From: Timema cristinae
Taxonomy: Eukaryota; Arthropoda; Insecta; Phasmatodea; Timematidae
Direction of reading: 5' to 3'
Assembly: GCA_039000515.1 (NCBI GenBank)
Contig: JBCFYV010000012.1
Location: 28,969,305-29,033,304, forward strand
Length of the DNA: 64,000 nucleotides
Below the pieces are notes generated by a model. That model was not told the DNA's origin and searched no databases. It saw nothing but the letters and a program-made list of their open reading frames with translations. Positions within the stretch are counted from its first letter, which is position 1. Each line of letters begins with the position of its first letter. Position numbers and translations under genes: made by a program. This document shows positions 21,144 to 32,990 of the stretch, piece after piece.

Positions 21144-23380
21144 TGAAAACATCGTAGATCAAATCTTTGATTGTTTTAAGTTTATATCGATTCTTGTTCG
21201 ATTTCGCCATTTTGTTTAGTTTTCTTGGTTTTGGTGCACGTGTTTTTTTTAAACACCCAAAATTATGATTTTTTTTAGAAAATGCCTAAATAAATGCAGT
21301 ACTCATGTGACAGATATATTTTCAAAACTTTTTTTAGGATCTTTTTAATGTTCAATTTACAACCAGTAATAAAAGTGAAACTCATATTTTTTTATACATT
21401 CATGAAGTTAATTGTAATATTCAGAAAAACAATAGGTTTAAAATCAATACGCGTTTTGATGTACCAAGAGATGAGTTCCTTTGGCAATTTGAGTTGAAGA
21501 ATAACACAGTAAAATACTATCCAAGTGCCAAATTACTAGAGGAAGGAAAAAAAAAAGACAAAATAAATGTCACAACTCATCACTCAGGTAGTAAGACGCG
21601 GTGCGAAAAAAAAAGCATTTTAGGGCGAGTCATAAGTCGGAGACCGGGGTAGCCCAATCCTTCCTATGGTTGGTTAGTTTGTGTTATTGGTAGTTACAGT
21701 CAAACAAAGAAGTTTCAGGAAATGGACATAACAAATTTACGTTTGGATTGATCAACGCCGTGAAAATAATAAAATAAAAGAGTAGAGTTAGACTAATAAA
21801 CCAAACAAATTTTAAATAACGACATTATGTACTACAAAATGATATATAATCAAAGTATTGGGGTATAAAACGAAATGAACTTGTATAAGATCAAATATTA
21901 TGTAATTTTACAACTATTAAATAGCTTATAAATTTAAAAACTGACTTTTATTTAAATAATGTAAATACTTCATTGCATACACTTCATATGCATGTTTAGC
22001 TAAAATAAATTTAATCCCCGTACATTAACTACTTTACCTTAAAATTAGTACGTAAATGGATAATATAGTAAGTTTGACTATTTATAACTCGAGAACTGTA
22101 ATGTTAGAGTTTAAAAGAAAGTATTAACATCTTGTCATAAAATTACAATTTTGAACCACCTTGCTCCCTCCCAAAAACTCCCTGCGATTATGGCTATAAA
22201 AACAATCTTAGTGAATATATAAAAGTTTATTGGGAGGGTTTACTAATGCTTCATTGAAACCTCATTAGTAATTATGCATTGCGATGAAAATATCAGAGAA
22301 GGCCCCACATAATGTTTATTTCAGAACATAAGTTTGTCAAGCAAGAGATTACAAAATGGTTTTTCAACAAAGTAATAAACTGTTATAAAATAATTCAGAA
22401 CTCGATTCAACACCCTTCAATGTAACGTTTTATGAGATGATACAAAATACGTGAGAAAGTCAATTTTCAACGAAGCATACCATTTTGGAAAATGTCCTTT
22501 ATTTGTTTCATAAAATTCTTCACCTATTTAAATGGAATGAATGCAATTGAGGTATTCCAAGTCTTAAAGTTTACACATCAGTAAACTATTTATTGAAAAT
22601 GCAGTTCTTTAGAAGCAAACAATATTGAATTATATTGTCAGTCAAGATTCTCCAGCGGCACAGGATAGTACGTCTACCTTATTATGTCAACATAGGATCG
22701 TATGAACGTAAATAGTGTCCAACTAATTAGGGTGGCAGTGTTGCCAGGGTGACGTAAAATGGGACCTCGTGAGAATCTGCCAACGACGAGGATTGAGTCA
22801 CTATATCGACAGTGCAACCGGATTGAAAAGCGAGTCACAGATATCGAGTTCGCCAAGGTGTCCAGACTTGACAAGTAACGCACCCGTGGGGGAGAGGTTC
22901 AGAGGGCAACACCCCACCACTCATTGAAATATCAAAACATATTTGTAAAATCTTAACACACTTGAAATACAACTACAATGTAGTGTACACTGGACGACAT
23001 TCTCTGCCATCAGAGCAACAAATAATCTACATACAGGCGACCGAACTGGATGTAATGTCTCTTTCGGTCATCTATGCCATACAAAAAGAATTAAAAAAAA
23101 AACCATCTCAAATAGGTTACATTTTAATATCAGTCTTGCTTCTTGATATTCAAATGTCTCCCTTGCACACTTCCTCTCAATCCCACAAATAAATTTATCA
23201 GGTTAAGAATTTCGTTACCTTGTGGAGTGGTGGTGGTTGGGGGAGAGGGGATACCTAATTGTTCCTCCTTCGAAAATGCATATTAACTAAGTGTGAAAGC
23301 GTTTTTGGCTTTCATCCTTATAAATGTTCATTACTAATCACATTGTTCCTATATCACTCTGATGCAGCCATTTCCTCTCA
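21144..23380. other. Mostly unrecognised
   Basis: A short piece of the common SINE tail (gtagtaagacgcggtgcg) occurs at about 21590-21607. The GC-richer block 22640-22920 begins tctccagcggcacagg, which could be a degenerate tRNA-type head, but no box B or tail supports it. No coding similarity seen. Confidence 0.45.
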
Positions 23381-24090
23381 TGCCTAGATCACGATCAACT
23401 TAACTTTAACTTAACGTAACGTTCACGTTAACTTAACTTAACAAAACAGATGTGTGATCACGATTCACGTAACTTAACGTAACAATTCGAACCAAACATC
23501 TCCATTCTAGAGTATGTGTTTTGATCTGTGATTTGTACTATTTGTATTCGTGTTTATGATCTGTGAATAATTACAGTTTTCTACCGATATTATAGCTATT
23601 TATCAACAAAATTTTGAGCAGATTTTAATGCTTTTTAATGATTATGTTAGTTGATTTATTTATATTTTAATAACAAGGATTATTTTTTAAAGCAATACAT
23701 TATACCATTTTATATAATAAAAGCGTTGTGGTTTAAACTTCTTCACAATATTTGAATTGAGTTTGTTCTATAATGATACGATACTAGCGCTTATTTTAAT
23801 TAAATGTCCGATCCCTAGAACTAAAGCTAAAGAGTAGAACTTTGTCATAAAACCAACAAATGAATTAATAAATAGCCCTGTTGGCGTCACTCGCATAATA
23901 ATTGGCTGGCTAGATCACGCGATACCCTTCAAGTAACGTTCACTTAACGTAAACAACCTTCCAGGACATCTATTAAGTTAAGTGAACTGCAAGTCAACGT
24001 TAAGTTAACTACATCATGAACGCTTCCATATAAAAACACGAGGAAAGTTATGTTACATTAAGTTACGTTAAGTTTATCGTGATCCCAGCA
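23381..24090. mobile_element. 710-bp inverted-repeat element with TTAACGTAAC subterminal motifs
   Basis: Left end TGCCTAGATCACGATCAACT and right end (reverse complement) TGCTGGGATCACGATAAACT match for about 20 bp. Both subterminal zones are filled with variants of CTTAACGTAAC and GTTCACG (23395-23490, 23930-24070), like clustered transposase-binding sites. A tca triplet flanks both ends, which might be a 3-bp target duplication; the superfamily is not determined. A left-end fragment is at 15283-15360. Confidence 0.8.
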
Positions 24091-24185
24091 TCAATTGCAT
24101 CTTATTATCCAGTCCTTTTTTATTTCCTTCTAAAACTTCAAAGTTTTTTTTTCTGGTTTCATGACAATAATAAATCATTCCCCAC

Positions 24186-24210
24186 TTTATAGTACCCGTT
24201 CGGGCTATAC
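24186..24210 (-). repeat. SINE tail fragment
   Basis: tacccgttcgggctatacg is the inverted common tail without a head. Confidence 0.6.
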
Positions 24211-24233
24211 GAATAAATCAGTTACACACAGAC

Positions 24234-24654
24234 CCCAATTTAAGAGAGAGCGACAGGGGCTAACATCCCAGGACCTCCACAAATCAGGCCCCTCACAAAT
24301 GTACGCAATAAAAAAAACTCTTTGGCTAGTTTTATAAAAATCAACTTTAAATTTTTGGACAGAAATGTATGGATACTTTTTTTTTTTGCTTTCATAGTTT
24401 GACATTATTTTCTTTCCTTATCAACAACTAAAACAAACGAACTAAAATATAATATTTTGTTTTAAACAATATAATCTATTGTGGTGGTAATATTTATTTA
24501 TTTAATAATATCTTTAAAATTAAGCTTTTAACAGTTAATTTTCTTGAGGAAAAAAGATGTCAAAACGTTGAAAAAAATTGATAAATGATCGGGCCTCAAA
24601 TTTTTTCAGCCCTGGGGCCTCCACATTTATAAATACGGCCCTGATTACGCAACT
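24234..24654. mobile_element. Possible hAT-type MITE
   Basis: Left end CAGACCCCAATTTAAG and right end (reverse complement) CAGGGCCGTATTTATAAATG are compatible with hAT inverted repeats, and the subterminal gggcctc/ccctggggcctcc wording fits. No good 8-bp target duplication was found. Confidence 0.45.
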
Positions 24655-24679
24655 AGATCAGGGAAGAAGACGGTGGAAT

Positions 24680-24820
24680 TTTAAAGAAAGTGTCACCACA
24701 TTTTTGCGGAGTAAGTGTGGGAAACTATTTTGTAAAAACCAATCTCAGAACACCCGACCGGGGTTTGAACCTCGTTCTCCTCGTCACCAGCAATCCAGTC
24801 TAACACGAGTGTGACGCATT
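24680..24820 (-). mobile_element. Degenerate group 2 SINE head
   Basis: On the minus strand GAACGAGGTTCAAACCCCGG followed by TCGGGTG parallels the group 2 box B region. The tail is not recognisable. Confidence 0.55.
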
Positions 24821-25640
24821 ATACTATAAGACTATTGATGTGGGTCATGACGTAACTAACTTTTTTTTGTGTTGGCGTGTCCTTAACCCCAAATATTGAT
24901 TTTATTAATAATCAAGACTAATTAGCTATTGGTATTTCAAGAGGAATTTAACGGTAGCACAGGCCATAATGAGGGGGAGGAGGGAGGCGTAGGGGTTCAA
25001 ATCCCCTCCCGAAAGTAATTCTTCATCAAGTGTTTTTTTATTCTTACTCAATGCCTAAGTTATTAGCTTATAAGAATAATGCCACCTACAACCACAATTT
25101 TTCTTTCTAATAACCCACCTCTACTCCCCCAAAAAACCTTGCTACCCTTCTAGTTCTAATATACGTCAGTCAAATGTAGCTTAATGTCTTATAATGAGAT
25201 AGTTTGAAAGTTATATATGGATCCCTCCCTCCCAGAATGCGTTTAGAATGTTTACTTTGAATCCCCAAGTGAAAAAAACAAACATACGTACACCAAAATA
25301 TAAAAAGGAAAAAAATAGGCATGAGAGTTATAGTGAGAAAGGTGATCAAAACATTGTCTACTTTGACGTCATCCTGTACGTCGGGATCTTTGTCATTTTT
25401 ATCCCCTCCTGTTGTTAAGTAATTTAATACATTTTTAAGCAAATGTTGTTACAGGATCTAACTACTCATCTGAATTGAAGATTAAGAGGAAGAATAGACT
25501 AAGGATAAGTTTAAAGAAAGAATAGACTAACATTAAAAGTGTATACAATTTAACCGATTTTTTTTTTAAGCTATTAACTTCTTCAATCCATGAATTATGG
25601 GAAGTGTTGAATCTGAGCTATTTATCAAAAGCCTTATCTA
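24821..25640. other. No clear feature
   Basis: Contains a short GC-rich palindromic phrase (aggggttcaaatcccctccc, about 24987) often seen at transposon or tRNA-derived ends, but the context is insufficient to assign it. Confidence 0.4.
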
Positions 25641-25649
25641 CTTTTCGTC

Positions 25650-26740
25650 TTAAGACTTTTAAACAAGGTAAACGTCTGGAAGAGATGTTTTCTTCAGCTC
25701 CTGAGTGTTGAATCGTCCAAGGATAGGTTTTTTCTTCAGATCTTTAAGCAGGAAAGTTCCAGGATTCGTCTCAACAACACTACGTGTTTTGAGCAGTTTT
25801 GTTGACCAGTTTGCTGTACATTCCTTAGTAAACACATCCTTATGATTGCTAATGTGAATGATATCACTAAATTCAAACTGTTTCATTGGTGGGGCGACCA
25901 TTTTAGAACGGGCGTAAACAGTTGGGAGAAGATTATTATCCTTGACGTTGATAGGTCTCATCTTGATAGGTGAGTGAGCCGTACGATTATATTAATAGAA
26001 TAATAAATAGATCATATCGATCCATCGATACGATCCTTTAGAGGGAAATCTTGTTCACGGTTTATTCTCCAGTGATCGATTAAATCGTTTTACGATGCTA
26101 CTTTAACACTGCTGTATGTATAATAACGGTTAATACATTTCCTTTTCATAAGAGTCTTAAAGTTGACATTATAAAACTCTGATCTGTTATCTGTCTGAAG
26201 ATGACGAACTGTAAGGAAACTATTTGTAGTCAATTGACGAAGGAAGTGCACCAGCAGTGATAACGTTCCTTTCTGTTTTAGTCTTAAAAGGTACAGCCCA
26301 AGCACGTTTAGAATAAACATCGATGACAGTACAAAGATACTTTTATCCTTTCTTCAATCTTGAGTAATATATCATCTCGACCAGATTAGCCTGAAGCAGT
26401 TCATTTAATCCTGGCATGCTAACATGTCTTCTTGAAAAACGTCGTTGAGCAGGTCGATGAAGTTCACGTGAGATCTCTTCCTTGACAGGCATGATTATGA
26501 GATTAACCGGTAGGGAACATGTGTTTCATAGAATGATGCTAGCCTCTCGTAATTCTGTAATGATCGAAATGATTTCATTCTTATGTGAGGAACGTCTAAC
26601 TCTGGATGAAGCGTGTAAGAGACGTAACTGATCAACCAACTCGTTCGTATCATCACAATAGGTATAATCGACCCTTCTTCTACTATCAATCTTGAACAGA
26701 CTTTCTCTCTCAAGTTCATTCTCCTAGTCAAATATGGGTT
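25650..26740 (-). pseudogene. Polinton/Maverick-type retroviral-like integrase, inactivated
   Basis: Reading right to left in changing frames: YCDDTNELVDQLRLL and NEIISIITELREASII (about 26735-26530), then HRPAQRRFSRRHVSMPGLNE leading into QANLVEM (about 26470-26370), CTVIDVYSKRAWAVPF (to 26270), HLQTDNRSEFYN (about 26200), then the C-terminal part (25659-25961) with ISNHKDVF, NWSTKLLKT and LPDVYLV. This domain order is that of integrases of Polinton/Maverick and adintovirus-like elements. Damage: the first catalytic Asp is Asn (QANLVEM), a stop interrupts the core after SRLKKG, and after TYSS a frameshift precedes a VKRFNRS stretch where the catalytic Glu would be and Lys stands. The enzyme would integrate element DNA; this copy cannot. 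Ends of the element were not identified. Confidence 0.85.
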
Positions 26741-26881
26741 TAATGATTCTCAGATACTATGTTGTGGCACGTGACTTGAAATTGTAACGTTGATTGACAT
26801 CAACATTACAAGCATGAAGGATATACTGGCAAATGAACACTATTTCAACAACACCGAAGAATAAACAATATTGTACTCACC

Positions 26882-26934
26882 AAAAATGCCCTGTTTCTCG
26901 GCTAGTGTGTCTCGAGTCTCGTTAAACAACATCC
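26882..26934 (-). other. Possible short leader exon or ORF next to the integrase remnant
   Basis: A minus-strand ATG opens MLFNETRDTLAEKQGIFG directly followed by GTGAGT, a strong splice-donor match. It could be a first exon of the integrase transcript, or chance. No acceptor was confidently placed upstream of the integrase fragments. Confidence 0.3.
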
Positions 26935-27847
26935 CTGTTCGCGAGCACTATATCCGCACCAAGGTGAAAAAAAAAGACTAAAAGAGTGAGAGGTGTGGCA
27001 AGTTGAGCAGGAGGTCACCCGTTGCATCATGGGAATGACCTCGTGATTGACACGTTATGTTCTACGCGCCCCTCCAATGATCTAGTTGTTTCCTTTGGTG
27101 ACTTACTACCCCTTCCCTCTGTTCCGCGTGATTGTTCTTTGATGTTCTTTTGTTCCCCCTATGTTCCCCTCCTCTCAGAGAATAACGGTTTATATACTGG
27201 TGCTGTTTGTGTTGTAAACTCACTTCTTGAATCAACCGTGTCGCTAGACACTTGCTCTAAGATGGGATTTTTCCCAAGGTATATACAAAATTAATTGTGG
27301 GCTTACTTTCTGTTACTATGGATTAAATCACTATTTTTGTAAACATGACGAATTACGTAGCCCAACGTGGCGTAATATATTTTATTACAGGTTAAATGTA
27401 TTATTGGGAGTTTTTGCCCTTCCGGCTTGGTAAATAATGGTTAAAACCATGAGGGACATTATCTTTTGTAGTTTTTTTTATCTTACATCTTTTAAGGCGT
27501 AATGCCTGGATAATATGGGAAATGTTTATAGCACTTAAGGCTAAATATTGTTTATATTTATTTTTATGTCTAAGTCCATGATTTACTATCTCCTTTAAAA
27601 AAATAGATTTTGGTTGCCATAAATAGTTGTGTTTGTAAATTGTAATTCTAAGTCATATGATACAATCCGGTTTTTAAATGCGGATTGTTAGCCTGGGTGG
27701 CTAGTTATTGTTGTCATTATACTGCGGGTTGCCGCGGAGACCCATTGAGGGGTCGTATATTAATTCTAAAAATAATTGTTAGGACAAATGTTGTTATGGC
27801 AACAGTACAACAGTATTATCATGGGCATAACCCCGTTTTAATATATC

Positions 27848-27914
<67 letters not shown>

Positions 27915-28198
27915 TTATTGTTACCTATATTCATATATATATATCTATTGTTATTTTTTCCAAATAAATATTTATTTACTTCACATGCAATCTTTAATTT
28001 ACTATTGCAGGTAAAAAAGTAATTGTTTTTACTCTAAGGATTCTCGCCTTTTTCCCCCCCTTGACTGATAGTACAAAATAACGGGTGATGGTTGGGAAGG
28101 CTTCATGACAGCAAATTGTTGTATAGGTCAGACTGAAGGCCTATTCACATTTATGTGGTCCTACTGCTCTTCTGTAATTAATCATTTGTTAGTTTTTT
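26935..28198. other. Unrecognised stretch with a (TA)n microsatellite
   Basis: It separates two parts of the integrase locus and may be an insertion. A long (TA)n run lies at about 27853-27910. Plus-strand frames show no family signal. Confidence 0.45.
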
Positions 28199-28432
28199 TT
28201 ATGTATATGTGCGCCTGTCCTTGTCCATTAGAGGAGAAGGAGGGCGGTACAAAATGTATGTGAGGTGCATTCCTAACCAATGGACATTTGCCTCTTCAAG
28301 CATCGTCTTATTGTTTTCAAGATTCTTCTTGTTACAACGCACTGACGCCTTTCCGAGGAGTAGTTCTAAAAGCCCTCGAATAAAAAATGTCATATTATTT
28401 ATAATTAGAGTTCCATCGTACATGTTGAACAA
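28199..28432 (-). pseudogene. N-terminal remnant of the Polinton-like integrase locus
   Basis: The minus-strand fragment contains FFIRGLLELLLGKASV and CNKKNLENNKTMLEEANVHW, which resembles the short conserved region usually found ahead of the YxDDxNELVDRLRLL segment in Polinton-like integrase ORFs. Here the two are about 1.5 kb apart, with unrelated sequence between. Assignment rests on remembered family layout and is moderate. Confidence 0.55.
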
Positions 28433-28897
28433 GATACGGTTTCTACCTAGTATGGTTTTGTTCCCATCATAGCTTACACCGGAAGTTTAATCCAAACGGT
28501 AGTGAAGTATGTAAAGATAAGTCTCCCACATTTGCTTGCTTTGCTTATACTCTAGAAGAATATTAGCCTCCCTCCCCTCCTTTTGAACAGCTTCAGGTTC
28601 AGATTTTGCAGCAGTCATCTTCACCATCTTTATTAGCGGTTTTGTGATTGGCTTAAAACTTTACTGAGGGGGAAACTTTGACTCATAAAATGCACCACGC
28701 AACAGTTTATACTTCCTCTTATTCACTAGCTTTGATGATATCCTTTGTGACCTTCGTCACCATTATGAAGGCTAATTTGAATGAGTATAGTGAAAGAACC
28801 AGTCTTTATATTTAAACATATATAAGACATAATTACATACATGCAGAGTTAGAGATATTGTAGAACTATTTTCCATAATGAAAGATATTGAGCCACC

Positions 28898-29805
28898 TTA
28901 TGAAACCTCCAAAGGTATTGTTCTGACAGGAACTAGGAAAACCACGTTATTCAAATTCATGATTAACGATGAAACCATGCCCAATTTCTTAAATGTATAG
29001 CCAGCCCTATCTGTCAAAGTGAGTTCAAAGTGTTTTGAATATTTTCCGCCATGTTTAGAACTCAAATAGATGCAGATAAAACCTCTACCACTCATCACAT
29101 CTACGTAAAGTTTAAATGCAGCATAGGAGAGTTATGTTGGTTGTCCAATATTACACAGGAATAAACCACCAACTTCGTGATATCGATCATCCTCCGTTAC
29201 TCTAGCAGATAAAGACATCTCTTCCGATTATATCAAATAAATAGGTATGAACTGTTCTCTGATGAGCTATAAACTCGTCTAACTTCTTCAGTTTGTAAGC
29301 CTTAACAAACGATCTTTCTGATAACAACATCCATTTATCCCCTCTTCATACCTCTTACAGCTGATTGTTTCATAGTTAACCGTCATCACACGATACGTAT
29401 CCATATTATCGATTAGAATATTCATACGTTTCAAGACTGTATCCTTAATATTGTTCAGGGCAAGTGTATGTTCGTTACTATGAATATAATCATTTGTGTC
29501 GACGTAAGACTTGTTTACAAACCATCTAGATACTACATTGAAATGAACTTTAGGAGTAAAAGCTAAACTTACATCTGATTTACCACTGGTTAGATGTATG
29601 TAGGTAGAGACGAGACATTGATTCCCACAGATCTACTGTTGTCTCAACTAGAATAAGAGCAATCAGTCTGCGTACCGCTTTGACAGGAAATGGCATCTAT
29701 TTCAAACTCCTGACTTTTAATTTACAAGCTGCCCAGTGACAGGATGTACTTAAAATAAATACCAAACTCGTTGAGAATAAAATCACTAAGTTGAGAGCTT
29801 CCCAT
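28898..29805 (-). pseudogene. Unrecognised degenerate coding remnant, likely Polinton cargo
   Basis: A minus-strand ATG at 29803-29805 opens MGSSQLSDFILNEFG. Coding-like text in several frames follows: VHFNVVSRWFVNKSYVDTND, LKRMNILIDNMDTYRVMTVN, then RVTEDDRYHEVGGLFLCNIG and SGRGFICIYLSSKHGG to the end. At least four stops or frameshifts interrupt it. I do not recognise the protein. Its position between the integrase and capsid remnants, with no host gene nearby, suggests it belonged to the same virus-like element. Confidence 0.5.
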
Positions 29806-29865
29806 AATGAAGTTTTATAGTAAATATCTCTGTTTAAAATTCCTCATTAGACGTTAAGAATCTGG

Positions 29866-31760
29866 GAAGTAAGAAGGGTGGTGGGACATTAAATAAGATC
29901 ATTAATAAACTTCCGTTCAAAGTCCATATTCCTGGTTAAGGCTCTGCCTACCCATAAATGCACGGTTCTAAACAAAAATTTAAAAAAAAATATATATTTA
30001 ATAATTCAACATTGTTGTTTTTTATTTATTTTAGTAACATATCTGGGCATCTTTCATAATTCTTATGGAATTTTCAAACCACGCTAAAAATAGTTATTGA
30101 AATATTTTCATTAAAATGTTTCCATTTCAATGCATTTTAAATGAGAAAACAAAAATTATTAATGGATTTATTTATTTTCTTTGTACGATTAAGCTAGAGT
30201 GTTTGTTTTTAACATATTATTTAATGAATAATTTCTTTTTCTTTTTAGACATATTTTTTAATTTGGGTTAGCTTCAATAATCACGACGATATTGAGCTCT
30301 AACGACTCCCAAGTTGACACTCTAGTCCAAATACATGGTTTTAAATACAACTTTTCCTTCTGCAACTAGTTGTCTTAGCTGATAATAGGTGCCGTTAGTA
30401 TGATCATTGCCCATTTACAAGCTAGTATCATTTTGCAAGCGTTGGCTAACCTGCTGTATCGGAATGCAGGCGGCAATGGAGGGTTAAACTAATCTCTGTG
30501 ACCTTCTTGAGTCAAAGAAACATTAATACAATGTACGTTAGGATAAGAAGGGCCAATGTCCAATTATGAAAATTTGCGTAATTAAATATAAACAATTAAA
30601 CATCTTAATATATTCAGTAACTAAAATAATCACAAAGTCTTCCTGCTGTGTGAATAAATATAGTTGGTCCCTACTTACTTCAATGAGAGTATTACTCTAG
30701 TGATACATTATTTTCAAAGAAAAAGCCACATGCTTCTCCATATACAAAGTTTTATGACATTAGCCCTTATTTAACTTAGGCAGTAAAACATGTAAAATTC
30801 TTCACTCTTATCTTATATTCTTTCTTGGGTTTTCTCATTCTTGAGCACTACACGTTGTAATAATAAGTGTTAATATTCAAAGTATAGGAAAACTACTGTA
30901 CATTGAATTTTTAATCCACTATTATAATAAATAAAAATAAACATTCCTGCTCATATCAAACATAGTTATTTTAAATAAAATTTGGTCTAAATGTAATTTG
31001 GAGACGTTCTCAGTATAATTTTATATACTAGTTTTTATTTTACAATCTAGGATTTGACTCTCATTGGACTTTGGAATAAGCTATTTTTCAAAAAGTTAAT
31101 GAACGAAGTTTTAGGTAGTCAAGATGTGAAAATGTTAATTTTATTTTATTAGCCTGTTAAATGTGATTACTTTTAATTTGAACCTGTTGCATTCTCGCAT
31201 TTTGTGCGCTCGTTTCGGAAGAAATGTATCGAATCCCGAACAATAAGTACCCACGGTGATTACTTTTTATATAATTAACAATATGTGACCTTTTTGCTTT
31301 CGAACAAAATCCAATGGACTGTATAAATTTTGAGGTGGAGAAGTATTTACAAAATATTATTTTATATCCTTGTGAATAACAAGTTTATGAAGAAAGGGCG
31401 CACAAAGATAATCAAAGATATAATTGATTATTTAACTGCTTGTAGTGAAGGGTAAGTTTTTTTTAATGGTATGCATATTACTGGCGCTTAGGCTATCTGT
31501 ATCTACTAATTTAAGTACAATGGATGAGTAGCGATACTATTATATTTACTGTAGAAATAATATCAAAATTAAGATACAAATAAATATTTCTATATAACAA
31601 TGCAGCGATTATTCTGATATTTCAAGTACTTTTTTTTTTTTTAAAAAAAGCTCTTAGCTGAAAGTAATTGTTACTAACACTCTGTAACGCACTTATTGAA
31701 TGTTCAAAATCTCTTGTGCCTTGGCCGAGTTCGTATCATGCTAGTTCTAAGTAATTTCAA
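29866..31760. other. No recognisable feature
   Basis: AT-rich non-coding sequence (present in both copies). No repeat family or reading frame recognised. Confidence 0.5.
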
Positions 31761-31764
31761 CCTA

Positions 31765-31850
31765 ACAGGGAATCGAACTAGTCAAGTTACTAGAGCTGAT
31801 TAATTTACGCACTCAGTGCTCAGTCATAGCACTTTAGCAATATTGACCAC
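31765..31850 (-). mobile_element. tRNA-like SINE head fragment (copy A)
   Basis: On the minus strand AGTGCTATGACTGAGCACTG begins a tRNA-like stretch with box B TAGTTCGATTCCC. No tail seen. Copy B is at about 51300-51385. Confidence 0.5.
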
Positions 31851-31927
31851 GACATGAAGCCGATGATAAGTAAAATATATTTAAAACCATTAAAATTAAT
31901 GAACTTTTGTGTTCCCTATGCCATAAA

Positions 31928-31948
31928 GTAAGTAAGTAAGTAAGTATT
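31928..31948. repeat. (AAGT)n microsatellite
   Basis: Five units here; fewer (three) at the same place in copy B (about 51459-51472). Confidence 0.85.
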
Positions 31949-31955
31949 TGATACC

Positions 31956-32240
31956 CGACCGCCTCTGTTGTATAGTGGTCAGATTTACTGGCTTCAGATC
32001 CTTAAGTCCCAAGTTCGATCCCCCGTGTCCCTAATTCTGTCTGTGAAGCAGTGGGTCTGAAACGGAACCAAAATCAACCTCGTGAGGACAAATGAGAAGA
32101 TAATTGAATGAATAAGTAGCGCTTCAGTCTAGAAAACTGAGATAGAAGTCTGGAGGGCTCGTTGTGCTAACCACATGGCACCCTCAGCTTGAAAATGTTG
32201 GCACTATCTTTGCCAACATACGGCAGCCTCTCGGTTGGTA
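31956..32240 (+). mobile_element. tRNA-derived SINE, group 3 (Glu-like head)
   Basis: The head CGACCGCCTCTGTTGTATAG TGGTCAG with box B AAGTTCGATCCCC is tRNA-like. The body contains gaagcagtgggtctgaaacg and cctcgtgaggacaaatgag. The common tail of groups 1/2 is absent. The 3' end is uncertain. Confidence 0.7.
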
Positions 32241-32393
32241 TAGCCTGCTTGCAGGCTGACACCATGGAGATATTACTCAAGTTAAACTCTACCAATAGGA
32301 TACAAAATTATTCCCAAAAACATTTATTTCTGGAAAATTGTGTAAATCCTATAGGTGTTTGAAAACTGTAAACACCGTATTAAATAACAGATA

Positions 32394-32644
32394 CCCACTT
32401 AAGTGGCTGAGTGGTCTAAGGTGTCACTAGTGTTAAATTGGCCTGCTGATAGCGGAGCACTTGGGGTGCAAATCCTGGTCGAGTCTATTGAGGGTAGTTT
32501 TTCCTAAATTGTTTCCCCATCTTCCAAAATAAAAATGCTGGTAGATAACCTCTCAAATGCTTCTTTCCTCATTACCACCCAATTAGATTATCATATATGC
32601 GTATAACATGAACAGGTAGTATGACGTGGTGATATCAGTAATAA
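32394..32644 (+). mobile_element. tRNA-derived SINE, group 4 (Leu/Ser-like head) with target duplication
   Basis: The head AAGTGGCTGAGTGGTCTAAG has box A TGGCTGAGTGG; box B is GGTGCAAATCCTGG. The body shares ttcctaaattgtttcccc with group 2, and the tail gcgtataacatgaacaggta gtatgacgtggtg is a diverged common tail. The 12-mer aaataacagata flanks both sides (32382-32393 and 32645-32656). Confidence 0.9.
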
Positions 32645-32990
32645 AAATAACAGATATATTTATAGTCAAAATTGTTATAGTCTTCGAAATGAAACTGCTT
32701 TTAAAATATTTTATTGCCTCCTTAGCCTTTAAATTTTAAAAATTAGCCAAAGCACAGCGGCCCAATTTAGCACATTAAATTTTAGTTTTTTATTTTACCT
32801 GCTTACTGATAAACTCAAATAAATGGTACGACAAAATCGTAAGCTACATACTCTCTCGTAAAGGTTATTTATTATAGTTAGTGACAAAATCTTCAAAAAT
32901 AAGTTATCTCTAATTTTAGCTTAAATAAATTTTTCTCTGATAAATAAGTGTACATTATTATGTACATATTTATTTGAAAAAATTTCAATA

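Noticed and set aside
22640..22930. tRNA-type SINE starting ccagcggcacagg
   Set aside because: No convincing box B or 3' tail; only the first bases look tRNA-like.
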